This document shows, piece after piece, positions 34,683 to 41,979 of a stretch of DNA of 64,000 bases. The notes below the pieces were generated by a model. The model saw nothing but the letters and a program-made list of their open reading frames with translations, had not been told where the DNA came from and made no database searches. Both the position numbers and the translations under genes were made by a program. Position 1 is the stretch's first letter; every line of letters begins with the position of its first letter. This DNA comes from RGIG5612 sp045546255 (lineage in GTDB: Bacteria; Bacillota; Clostridia; Lachnospirales; Lachnospiraceae): NCBI GenBank assembly GCA_045546255.1, contig JAZQCK010000062.1, positions 1 to 64,000 on the forward strand, written 5' to 3'.

Positions 34683-34861
34683 TTCCATAACCTCAAATTT
34701 CGCCTATCGTAGCATCTTATTATACTACAATCCTCCGTCATTTCAAATATTTCTCTTATTCGGTGAACGGTGAGCAATATACCCTATCTTTCAATTTCTG
34801 CTTCTCGAAGAATACAGCTTCTGTTACAATAAATAAAATGTATGAATCAAGGAGGTGCACG

Positions 34862-35611
34862 ATGTACGAACGCACTCAGATCCCAACACTCAGCCTGATG
34901 GATATCTGTGCAAAGATCTGCAAGCTGACAAACACTGATATTTTAGAACACGAAGGTCGCTACACCACTTATGCAGCGCCTGGCTTTTTGTATGCAAGAA
35001 ACTTTATCTTAAAAGCAGATGAAACTGAACTGGATGAAATCCTGAAAGAGATCAAGGGAAATCTTGCAAACGGACTTCCGGGAGGTGTTACATTCACCCA
35101 AGAATTCCTTCCTGAGAACTTTGCCGAGATTTTTGAAAAAAATGGCTTTGAGCCTTTTATTGCCCAAACCGGTATGATTCTTGATCTGGAAAAAGGCTTT
35201 CCGGAGGAGACGAACGAGAAAATCGAAATGGTTTCCGATGATGAAATCGTAAGCTGGAGCGAGGCTGTCGCTGCCGGTTTTCCGAAACCGCGCGAGGACC
35301 TGCCATTTGTTGTGTTAAATAAGAGCGAGGACGTTTTAACCTATGCTATTAAAGAGGACAGCCAGATTATCTCTACCGGCATGCTGGTCCTGGATCCGGA
35401 AATTTCCGGAATCCATGAAATCTCTACACTTGAAGCTTTCAGAGGAAAAGGTTACGGAACCGCCATCATCGTCCGCATGCTGCAGGACCTTAAGCGCCGT
35501 GGCATCAAGAGCGTTTCCCTTCAGGCGTCTGACGCAGGAAGAGACCATGTTTATACGCCGCTCGGTTTCGAGACCGTCAGCACGATCCCAACCTGGAACC
35601 CGAAAAGATAG
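34862..35611 (+). CDS. GNAT-family N-acetyltransferase
   Basis: A 249-residue protein whose C-terminal half is a GNAT acetyltransferase. Motif A for acetyl-CoA binding is FRGKGYGTAIIVRM and motif B follows (VSLQASDAGRDHVYTPLGF). The N-terminal half (about 1-120) has the mixed fold seen in two-lobed GNAT proteins. The start at 34862 has AAGGAGGTG upstream, and a longer reading from 34763 lacks support. The substrate cannot be inferred. It stands alone, convergent with feoB2. Confidence 0.85.
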   Translation: MYERTQIPTLSLMDICAKICKLTNTDILEHEGRYTTYAAPGFLYARNFILKADETELDEILKEIKGNLANGLPGGVTFTQEFLPENFAEIFEKNGFEPFIAQTGMILDLEKGFPEETNEKIEMVSDDEIVSWSEAVAAGFPKPREDLPFVVLNKSEDVLTYAIKEDSQIISTGMLVLDPEISGIHEISTLEAFRGKGYGTAIIVRMLQDLKRRGIKSVSLQASDAGRDHVYTPLGFETVSTIPTWNPKR

Positions 35612-35649
35612 TTCCGCTTTATCTCGATCTTTTATCAGCAAACAATCTA

Positions 35650-35680
35650 AAAGGCCTCTGCATTCACAGCAGAGGCCTTT
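35650..35680. terminator. Bidirectional terminator between the GNAT gene and feoB2
   Basis: AAAGGCCTCTG and CAGAGGCCTTT form a perfect stem between convergent genes. Confidence 0.85.
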
Positions 35681-35703
35681 ATCAGTTTCCAGTATTTTAG
35701 CTG

Positions 35704-37869
35704 TTACATCATCTCGGCATCTTTTGGCCGATAGCCTTTACGGAAGATCATATATAACAGAGCCCCGAATGCGATGATGGCAATGATCGTAAGGACTCCA
35801 AAGCTTGCCTCGCCGGTAAAAAGTCCGGCAATCTGGAAGACAATCAGCGCAATGATATAGGCAAAGGCGCACATATATCCAATTGTTCTAAGTGTCCATT
35901 TGATGCTGCCCATCTCTCTGCGGATCGCGCCGATTGCCGCAAAGCAAGGAGCGCAAAGCAGGTTAAAGATCAGGAAGCTATAGGCTCTTACCGGTCCGAA
36001 GTCCATCGCAATCTGTTTCCAGATTTCCATACCGGATTCGCTTAAGTCACCTCCGAATTTATATAAGGTTCCGAAGGTCATAACGACCTCTTCTTTTGCG
36101 ATCAGACCGGTGATTGTTGCAACCGTTGCCTTCCATGCCATCGAGCCGACCCAGCCGATCGGATAGAAGATCCACGCAACGACTTTTCCAAACGCAGCCA
36201 GGAAGGAATCATCCGGATTTGCAACCGCGATAAAGGCTCCGTTTTCGATTCCGTAAGTCTTGAGGAACCAAAGAACGATGGAGCTGATGAGCACGATCGT
36301 TGTTGCACGCTTTACAAAATCCCAGCCTCTGTCCAGAGTCGAACGAAGTACGTTCTTCATGGACGGAAGATGATAGGACGGAAGTTCCATCACAAACGGT
36401 GCCGGTCTTCCGGAGAAGGTCTTGAATTTTTTCAGGATCACGCCGGAAATGATTACTGCCAGTACTCCGATAAAGAAAGCAGAAACGGCGACCAACGGAG
36501 AGTTTCCGAAAATGGCGCCTGCGAACAGTCCGATGATCGGCATTTTCGCGCCACAAGGAATAAAGCCTGTCGTCATGACCGTGATCTTTCGGTCGTTATC
36601 CTGCTCGATCGTACGGGAAGCAAGGATTCCCGGAACACCGCAGCCAGTTGCAACCAGCATCGGAATGATTGATTTTCCGGAAAGTCCGAACCTTCTTAAG
36701 ATCCGGTCCATGATAAATGCCACTCTCGACATATATCCGATATCTTCCAGTATAGAAAGAAGGAAGGATAAAACTAAAATCTGAGGAACAAATCCTAAGA
36801 CCGCGCCAACACCCGCCAGGATGCCATCCATGATCAAACCATAGAGCCATCCGCTGACATGCAATGCATTTAAGATCGTATCAAACAGCCAGGGGATCCA
36901 CTCCCCAAACAGAACATCATTCGCCCAGTCGGTCCCGATCGTTCCGATCGAGAACGGGAAGTTGCCCATCGCGATCGCATACATCAAGAACATGATCACA
37001 ACGAAGATCGGAATCGCAAGGATCCGGTTCGTTACGATGCGGTCGACTTTATCCGAAAGGCTTAGAGAATGCTTTGCGGCTTTTTTCTTCACCGCCCGCT
37101 TCACAACATCAACGATATATTTATAACGCTGGTCCGCAACAATGCTCTCCGCATCATCATCCAGCTCTTCTTCACAATCGGAAATATGTTTTTCAATATG
37201 GGCCAGCAGCTCCGGATCGAGATTCAGTTCCTCACGGACCATCTCATCGCGTTCAAACAATTTGATCGCATACCAGCGCAGGTACATGCTGTCGACTTTT
37301 CCCTCGATGCTCTCTTCAATATGAGCCAGAGCATGTTCCACACTGCCGGCATAGACATGAGGGATCTCGCCGTGTGAATGGTGCTGTGCCAGATAGACAG
37401 CTTTCTTTGCAGCTTCCATTCCGCCTTCGCCCTTCAGTGCGCTGATTTCAACGCACTCACAGTGAAGGGCTTTCCCCAGTTTTTCCAGATCGATCACATC
37501 TCCGTTTTTCCGGACCAGATCGATCATGTTGACGGCAAGCACGACCGGATGACCCAGTTCCAAAAGCTGTGTCGTGAGATATAAATTACGTTCAATATTC
37601 GTACCGTCTACGATATTCAAGATCGCATCCGGATGTTCTTTTACGAGATAAGTACGGGAGACGACCTCCTCCGGCGAATACGGAGAAAGTGAATAGATAC
37701 CGGGAAGATCCTGGATCGTTGCATCAGAATCCCCTTTCAGCTTTCCTTCTTTTTTCTCAACCGTGACTCCCGGCCAGTTTCCGACATACTGATTCGCTCC
37801 TGTCAAAAAATTGAACAGGGTCGTTTTTCCGCAGTTCGGATTTCCGGCCAATGCAATTTTTACGCTCAT
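35704..37869 (-). CDS. feoB: Ferrous iron transporter FeoB, second copy
   Basis: A 721-residue FeoB with G1 motif GNPNCGKT, DLPGIYSL, NMID, helical spacer and the membrane part with both Gate domains (ATGCGVPGILASR and GFIPCGAKMPI). It is closely related to the FeoB at 8397-10904 but lacks that protein's extra block between the first two membrane segments. Its partner FeoA is encoded 20 bases upstream. No Cys-rich partner follows this copy. Having two FeoB proteins suggests heavy Fe2+ demand or division of labour (for example Fe2+ and Mn2+), which the sequence does not settle. Confidence 0.96.
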   Translation of the reverse strand: MSVKIALAGNPNCGKTTLFNFLTGANQYVGNWPGVTVEKKEGKLKGDSDATIQDLPGIYSLSPYSPEEVVSRTYLVKEHPDAILNIVDGTNIERNLYLTTQLLELGHPVVLAVNMIDLVRKNGDVIDLEKLGKALHCECVEISALKGEGGMEAAKKAVYLAQHHSHGEIPHVYAGSVEHALAHIEESIEGKVDSMYLRWYAIKLFERDEMVREELNLDPELLAHIEKHISDCEEELDDDAESIVADQRYKYIVDVVKRAVKKKAAKHSLSLSDKVDRIVTNRILAIPIFVVIMFLMYAIAMGNFPFSIGTIGTDWANDVLFGEWIPWLFDTILNALHVSGWLYGLIMDGILAGVGAVLGFVPQILVLSFLLSILEDIGYMSRVAFIMDRILRRFGLSGKSIIPMLVATGCGVPGILASRTIEQDNDRKITVMTTGFIPCGAKMPIIGLFAGAIFGNSPLVAVSAFFIGVLAVIISGVILKKFKTFSGRPAPFVMELPSYHLPSMKNVLRSTLDRGWDFVKRATTIVLISSIVLWFLKTYGIENGAFIAVANPDDSFLAAFGKVVAWIFYPIGWVGSMAWKATVATITGLIAKEEVVMTFGTLYKFGGDLSESGMEIWKQIAMDFGPVRAYSFLIFNLLCAPCFAAIGAIRREMGSIKWTLRTIGYMCAFAYIIALIVFQIAGLFTGEASFGVLTIIAIIAFGALLYMIFRKGYRPKDAEMM

Positions 37870-37889
37870 TTATTATGTCTTCTATTTTA

Positions 37890-38111
37890 TCATTCAATCT
37901 CGACCATGACTGCGTCTGCTTTTCGAAGCGTCAGCTCATAGCCTCTTAAGTTCAGTTCCATCGGATCTCCCAAAGGAGCAACTTTACGAATAAAGATCTC
38001 TACTCCTTTTGTGATTCCCATATCCATGATGCGGCGACGCACAGGCCCTTCGCCTTTTACCTTGGTTACAACGACTGTCTCGCCGACTTTCGCATCTTTT
38101 AAAGTTCTCAT
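37890..38111 (-). CDS. feoA: FeoA protein, second copy
   Basis: A 73-residue SH3-like FeoA (VGETVVVTKVKGEGPVRRRIMDMG, then KVAPLGDPMELNLRGYELTLRKADAVMVEIE). It is very similar to the FeoA at 10942-11184. It is first in the feoAB2 operon behind an iron-box-like promoter. No strong ribosome binding site is obvious before the ATG. Confidence 0.93.
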   Translation of the reverse strand: MRTLKDAKVGETVVVTKVKGEGPVRRRIMDMGITKGVEIFIRKVAPLGDPMELNLRGYELTLRKADAVMVEIE

Positions 38112-38189
38112 ATTTGCTCGTCTTCTTTACTGAATTAAAAATGAAATGTATGATTTCTTCCCACAAAATCATTGTATGATTTACGGGTG

Positions 38190-38220
38190 TTAATATAGGC
38201 TAACTCATCAGTGCTGTCAA
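38190..38220 (-). promoter_or_regulatory. Promoter of feoAB2 with DtxR-like operator
   Basis: On the minus strand TTGACA (38215-38220), 17-base spacer, TATATT (38192-38197). The sequence TTAGCCTATATTAA (38190-38203) overlaps the -10 box and matches the TTAGCC-N4-YTAA boxes at the first feo promoter. Confidence 0.7.
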
Positions 38221-38235
38221 GTACGACATAAAGAA

Positions 38236-38259
38236 ACAGCTCCCCAAAAGGGGAGCTGT
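38236..38259 (-). terminator. Terminator of rpsF-ssb-rpsR
   Basis: ACAGCTCCCC and GGGGAGCTGT form a perfect 10-bp stem followed on the minus strand by TTCTTTAT, 20 bases past rpsR. Confidence 0.8.
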
Positions 38260-38279
38260 CAAACTTTTGTTTTCTTGAA

Positions 38280-38543
38280 TTAGTCAACGCTGTAAGGCAT
38301 TAATGCGATGTGTCTTGCTCTCTTAACTGCAAGAGTGATTGCTCTCTGATGCTTAGCGCATGTTCCCGTGATTCTTCTCGGAAGGATCTTTCCTCTTTCG
38401 GAAACATATTTCTTTAAAGTAGCTGCATCTTTATAATCGATCTGCTGAGCATTCTCGCCGCAAAATACGCAAACTTTTTTTCTTCTGCGGACATTGGTTC
38501 TTCTTCTCGGAGCGTCCCCTCTGTCTTCTCTGTTATATGCCAT
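38280..38543 (-). CDS. rpsR: 30S ribosomal protein S18
   Basis: An 87-residue S18 with the conserved core (DYKDAATLKKYVSERGKILPRRITGTCAKHQR). An N-terminal Arg-rich extension and a CVFCGEN segment precede it, a cysteine-bearing form common in Clostridia. It is last in rpsF-ssb-rpsR. Confidence 0.98.
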   Translation of the reverse strand: MAYNREDRGDAPRRRTNVRRRKKVCVFCGENAQQIDYKDAATLKKYVSERGKILPRRITGTCAKHQRAITLAVKRARHIALMPYSVD

Positions 38544-38576
38544 GATTTTTTCCTCCTAAGATTTTACAACAATCTT

Positions 38577-39107
38577 TTAGTTGAATGGCAAACCCTCGTC
38601 TTCTAATCCATCAGCGATATTCATGAAACCTTCGCCTGCTGCTTCCATTGCCGGAGCAGGTGCTGCCTGCTGAGGCTGGAACTGCTGCGGCGGCTGCTGC
38701 TGGTACTGCTGAGCCGGCTGTGCCTGCTGATAAGCCGGTGCCTGCTGCTGGTACTGCTGAGCTGGCTGTCCTCCTGCCGGAGAAGCTGCTTTGCTCTCTG
38801 CAAATTCTGCATTCTCAACGACTACGTCTGTTGTATATACTTTCTGTCCGTCCTGGCGTGTGTAGCTTCCGGTCTGGATTCTGCCTTCTACGCAAACTTT
38901 CGTGCCCTGTCTCATATAATCTTTGAAAAACTCAGCGGTTCTTCCGAAAGCAACACAGGAGATAAAGTCTGCTGTCTGATCACCGTCACGTTTGAATCTG
39001 CGGTCAACCGCAAGTGTAAAACGGGCAACGGAGACCTGGCTGTCGTTCTGTGAATATCTGATATCAGGATCTCTGGTTAAACGTCCCATAAGTATTACTT
39101 TGTTCAT
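38577..39107 (-). CDS. ssb: Single-stranded DNA-binding protein
   Basis: A 176-residue SSB with the OB fold (MNKVILMGRLTRDPDIRYSQ, VDRRFKR, TEFF-type AEFFKDYMRQGTKVCVEGR), a Gln/Pro/Ala-rich linker and the acidic tip DEGLPFN, close to the usual DDDIPF end that recruits repair proteins. It sits between rpsF and rpsR, the standard order. Confidence 0.97.
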   Translation of the reverse strand: MNKVILMGRLTRDPDIRYSQNDSQVSVARFTLAVDRRFKRDGDQTADFISCVAFGRTAEFFKDYMRQGTKVCVEGRIQTGSYTRQDGQKVYTTDVVVENAEFAESKAASPAGGQPAQQYQQQAPAYQQAQPAQQYQQQPPQQFQPQQAAPAPAMEAAGEGFMNIADGLEDEGLPFN

Positions 39108-39149
39108 CGTAACTCCTTTTTCGCACGAGTGTTCAGTGCCATCAGATAT

Positions 39150-39446
39150 TTACTCTTCGTCTTCTTTACGAACGATCAAATATCTTACTACTCCGTCCAT
39201 GATTCTAAGCTGCATTTCCATTTCATTCGGGCAATTAGAATCTTCTGACTCAAAGTGAATAATGTAGTAGTACGCCTCATTCATCTTCTGAATTTCGTAA
39301 GCAAGTCTTTTCTTGCCCCAGTCATCAACTTCACCGACGGTTCCGCCGAATCTTTCGATGAGTCCTTTGATTCTTTCGATGACTGCCGCGCGCTCTTCAT
39401 CTTCGAGTTTGGCACTGGCAACAACTACTGTCTCATATTTGCTCAT
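39150..39446 (-). CDS. rpsF: 30S ribosomal protein S6
   Basis: A 98-residue S6 (MSKYETVVVASAKLEDEERA, then WGKKRLAYEIQKMNEAYYYIIHF). AAAGGAGGTG precedes the ATG at 39446; the longer reading upstream is rejected. First gene of the operon. Confidence 0.97.
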   Translation of the reverse strand: MSKYETVVVASAKLEDEERAAVIERIKGLIERFGGTVGEVDDWGKKRLAYEIQKMNEAYYYIIHFESEDSNCPNEMEMQLRIMDGVVRYLIVRKEDEE

Positions 39447-39515
39447 ATCTCGCACCTCCTTTTGGTCTCTGGCTCCCCGCCAAGCGGGAAACAAGGAATA
39501 TTATCACGAGCCACC

Positions 39516-39544
39516 ATTGTAGCATCGCAGATTTTATTTTGCAA
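39516..39544 (-). promoter_or_regulatory. Promoter of rpsF-ssb-rpsR
   Basis: On the minus strand TTGCAA (39539-39544), 17-base spacer, TACAAT (39516-39521). Confidence 0.65.
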
Positions 39545-39553
39545 GGATTTTTA

Positions 39554-40081
39554 TCAGTCCGCTAACTTCTCCGGTTCCGGATAGGTCTCTCCGAAGGTCT
39601 CAACGGTTACTTTGGCCATTTTCTGTTCACTGCGCGGACGGTCGCTGAAGTCCGTTGGGCAGGTTGCGATTTTATCTACAACATCCATGCCTTCGATGAC
39701 TTTGCCAAATGCTGCATACTGTCCGTCCAAATACGGTGCTGCTTTATGCATGATAAAGAACTGGGAGCCGGCAGAATCCGGATGCATAGCGCGCGCCATG
39801 GAAAGCACACCTTCCGTATGTTTCAGATCGTTCTGCACTCCGTTGTCTGCAAACTCGCCTTTGATGCAATATCCCGGGCCGCCCATTCCTGTTCCGGTCG
39901 GGTCTCCGCCCTGGATCATAAAGCCATTGATCACACGATGAAAAATCAATCCATCATAATAGCCCTGTCCTGCCAGGCTGATAAAATTATATGCAGACTG
40001 TGGAGCGATCTCCGGATAGAGTTCTGCTTTAATAATGCTGCCGTCTGCCATTTCAATCGTTACTACTGGATTCTGTGCCAT
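39554..40081 (-). CDS. Cyclophilin-type peptidyl-prolyl cis-trans isomerase
   Basis: A 175-residue cytoplasmic cyclophilin that catalyses proline isomerisation during folding. The conserved IFHRVINGFMIQGGDPTGTGMGGPGY stretch (given here in parts: FHRVI, GFMIQGGD, GTGMGG) and the SQFFIM motif are present. No signal peptide. It is a single-gene unit; a pair of 22-bp direct repeats lies 53 bases upstream. Confidence 0.94.
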   Translation of the reverse strand: MAQNPVVTIEMADGSIIKAELYPEIAPQSAYNFISLAGQGYYDGLIFHRVINGFMIQGGDPTGTGMGGPGYCIKGEFADNGVQNDLKHTEGVLSMARAMHPDSAGSQFFIMHKAAPYLDGQYAAFGKVIEGMDVVDKIATCPTDFSDRPRSEQKMAKVTVETFGETYPEPEKLAD

Positions 40082-40133
40082 GATTACTCTCCTTTTATAT
40101 CATTTTATCGTTATCCTGATTGTTTATATCACA

Positions 40134-40175
40134 AATTTGAGATATGCACATAGAAAATTTGAGATATACACATAA
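40134..40175. repeat. Direct repeats upstream of the cyclophilin gene
   Basis: AAATTTGAGATATGCACATA (40134-40153) is repeated with one change at 40156-40175, a period of 22 bases (two DNA turns). ATATGCACATAG occurs again at about 40253-40264. The gap 40082-40397 holds these repeats and a terminator and no gene. LytTR proteins bind direct repeats about two turns apart, and a LytTR gene lies next door. Confidence 0.6.
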
Positions 40176-40322
40176 ATAATTAAAAAAATGTGCCGGAATT
40201 CACACATTCTTCACAATTAGAACATTTTTTGTTCATGATTCCTCTTTATTATATGCACATAGGTTACCAAAACCAATGTAATTCTCACCTCCCTTTTTTA
40301 TTATACATTTAACAAGCCAATT

Positions 40323-40353
40323 AAAAAAGACGCTTTCCCCAAGCGTCTTTTTT
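40323..40353 (-). terminator. Terminator of the LytTR gene
   Basis: GACGCTT and AAGCGTC flanked by A6 and T6 runs, 45 bases past the LytTR gene stop; able to act on both strands. Confidence 0.8.
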
Positions 40354-40397
40354 ATTGCCTTTTTTCTCGTAAGCTGAAGCAGACAGCTTATCCTTTC

Positions 40398-40898
40398 CTA
40401 TCTTATATATACATTGCCGCCATCCCGTAACAATGCAAGCAAGTGTTTCTTATAGGCCCGGCCTACGGGAATTTCTTTGCCTCCGTCCATCTCGATCTGT
40501 GCTCCGCAAATCCTTGCGATATGTTCGAGCGATACCACATAAAAGCGGCTGACTCTTACAAATCCAAGATGGTCTAAGGCTTTTTCCAGTACGCTGATCG
40601 GTGCATAAGCTTTATAGCTTACATCGCCGTCCCCTGCAACGTGCACATCCACGATGCGCTTCGTAATTTCGATATAACAGATCCTGTGAATATCTATCAG
40701 ATGCGTCTCCCCTCTATACTTAACCAGAAGCATAGATGGCATTCTTCTGTAATCCCTCACATGCGCATTTGACAGATAACTGTCCAGCAGCCTGACAGTA
40801 TCTCTGTAATCTATAAAACGCGTCACAGAGTCAAAACCGAATTCATCCTCAATCCATTGATATCTTCCTTCCTCAAAGCAGAAGACGATATTGATCAT
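40398..40898 (-). CDS. LytTR-domain DNA-binding regulator
   Basis: A 166-residue protein. The C-terminal 100 residues are a LytTR DNA-binding domain (YRGETHLIDIHRICYIEITKR, then GFVRVSRFYVVSLEHIARI and GKEIPVGRAYKKHL). The N-terminal 60 residues look like a shortened or atypical receiver (MINIVFCFEEGRYQWIEDE) without the usual phosphorylation aspartates. It therefore may act without a kinase. It is divergent from an XRE regulator, with four matching dyads in between. Target genes are unknown; the direct repeats near 40134 are one candidate site. Confidence 0.87.
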   Translation of the reverse strand: MINIVFCFEEGRYQWIEDEFGFDSVTRFIDYRDTVRLLDSYLSNAHVRDYRRMPSMLLVKYRGETHLIDIHRICYIEITKRIVDVHVAGDGDVSYKAYAPISVLEKALDHLGFVRVSRFYVVSLEHIARICGAQIEMDGGKEIPVGRAYKKHLLALLRDGGNVYIR

Positions 40899-40963
40899 GG
40901 CAGGCCTCCTTTTCCCGCCTGCTTCAGCTGATATTAATTATATTTCTTCCATATAATCACACC

Positions 40964-41066
40964 ACGACACTTATGTCGTAAAAATACGACATAAGTGTCA
41001 TATCAAAACAACATCGTGTTGAATAGCTGCGACATAAGTGTCGTAAAAATACGACATAAGTGTCGT
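40964..41066. promoter_or_regulatory. Four phased operator-like dyads
   Basis: ACGACA-4-TGTCGT dyads lie at 40964-40979, 40986-40999, 41030-41044 and 41051-41066. Centres are about 22, 44 and 21 bases apart, so all face the same side of the helix. They lie between the divergent LytTR and XRE genes. A TATAAT at 41089-41094 on the plus side lies just after the last dyad, so a bound protein would block it. The neighbouring XRE regulator is the obvious candidate. Confidence 0.75.
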
Positions 41067-41124
41067 GTAAAGCTAAATTATTCGGTTGTATAATTTTTTC
41101 AATACAGAAAAGAAAGGGGCAACC

Positions 41125-41451
41125 GTGCATATCACTGATTTTCACCTTATAGGTATTAGACTTGCAGAATACAGAGAAGATCTTGGATGGAGTCAGGAAG
41201 AAGCTGCTGAAGCCTCCCACCTTTCATTACGCCATTATCAACGAATTGAAAATGGTTTTAAACGCGTAAGTTTTAGCACGATGCTGAACATTTGCAATGC
41301 ACTTCACATTTCCTTTGACGAGCTACTTCAGGATGATAAACCACCGATTACTCATGACAAGCGAGTTCAAGAGTATATTGAAAAATGTTCACTTCGTGAC
41401 TTAAAAACTCTTTCCCGGTACATTCGATATCGGATTTGGCTCAATAAGTAA
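41125..41451 (+). CDS. XRE-family helix-turn-helix regulator
   Basis: A 108-residue DNA-binding protein. The N-terminal 65 residues form the XRE/Cro HTH (IGIRLAEYREDLGWSQEEAAEASHLSLRHYQRIENG). A C-terminal region of about 40 residues follows, without recognisable domain. I chose the GTG at 41125, five bases after AAAGGGG; a TTG at 41086 would start inside the likely -10 box. The region is AT-rich compared with its neighbours. It probably binds the four dyads upstream and controls itself and the LytTR gene. Confidence 0.85.
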   Translation: MHITDFHLIGIRLAEYREDLGWSQEEAAEASHLSLRHYQRIENGFKRVSFSTMLNICNALHISFDELLQDDKPPITHDKRVQEYIEKCSLRDLKTLSRYIRYRIWLNK

Positions 41452-41560
41452 GCGTAAGACCCAATCTTTATGAACAAAATTCACAAAATATCATAATTTC
41501 TGTAACAATTATTGTGCATATTTCACATAGCTAAAATAATATATTCTACGTTTCTATCAA

Positions 41561-41840
41561 TTGACCTTTTGTATTTATTTCTGTACAATACAGTCAAGAT
41601 AAGCAGAGGAAATGATTAAGAAAATAGTAGAAGGAACTTATCCTTAAGAAGCAAACTAAAGCTAAGAGAAGAAAATCTAAATCAAAGGAATCTGCGAAAA
41701 TCTAAAAAGAGAGGTACGGTCCGATGGGAAAGTAAACTCAAAATAGGATTCAATAGAAAGAGAGGTTATATAGTGAGACTTTTGGAAATTCACTAAAAGC
41801 CCGTTCGTGAAAAAAAAGAAACGAACGGGCTATTTTTTTG
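41561..41840 (+). ncRNA. Candidate small RNA with own promoter and terminator
   Basis: A strong promoter (TTGACC 41561-41566, 17-base spacer, TACAAT 41584-41589) is followed about 240 bases later by a strong terminator (AGCCCGTTCGT/ACGAACGGGCT, then T7, 41798-41839). No usual gene lies between. The transcript is purine-rich. It holds tiny ORFs with plausible ribosome binding sites: MIKKIVEGTYP at 41612-41647 after AGAGGAA, MGK near 41723, and MRLLEIH (GTG start) at 41773-41796 after AGAGAGG, ending just before the terminator. It could be a regulatory RNA or a small-peptide mRNA. I do not recognise a known family. It runs towards ileS, which is on the other strand. Confidence 0.6.
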
Positions 41841-41873
41841 CCTAACTTCGTCAGACAAAAAAATAGCCCGAGA
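41825..41873. repeat. Inverted repeat overlapping the small-RNA terminator
   Basis: CGGGCTATTTTTTTG (41825-41839) is repeated in perfect reverse complement at 41859-41873. It shares the 3' arm of the terminator at 41798-41839, so two alternative hairpins can form. Confidence 0.6.
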
Positions 41874-41925
41874 AAAGGCGCACTTCGCGGATCTGAATTT
41901 TATGCTTCGCATCCGCTCAGGCGCG

Positions 41926-41955
41926 AACAGAGCCCCGGAGGGCTCTGTTTTGTTA
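41926..41955 (-). terminator. Terminator region of ileS
   Basis: ACAGAGCCC and GGGGCTCTGT form a hairpin 25 bases past ileS. A second, longer hairpin (GCGC..GCGGAT with ATCCGC..GCGCC, then TTTT) follows on the minus strand at about 41875-41925. Confidence 0.65.
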
Positions 41956-41979
41956 AGTAGTTCAATCTCAATTTTAAAA

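Noticed and set aside
40934..41080. CRISPR array suggested by the repeated CGACATAAGTGTCG
   Set aside because: The repeats are short dyads with irregular, non-spacer gaps and no cas genes are present.
41561..41840. 6S RNA
   Set aside because: The region has the right size but I see no long rod-like hairpin with a central bubble; 5' and 3' ends do not pair well.
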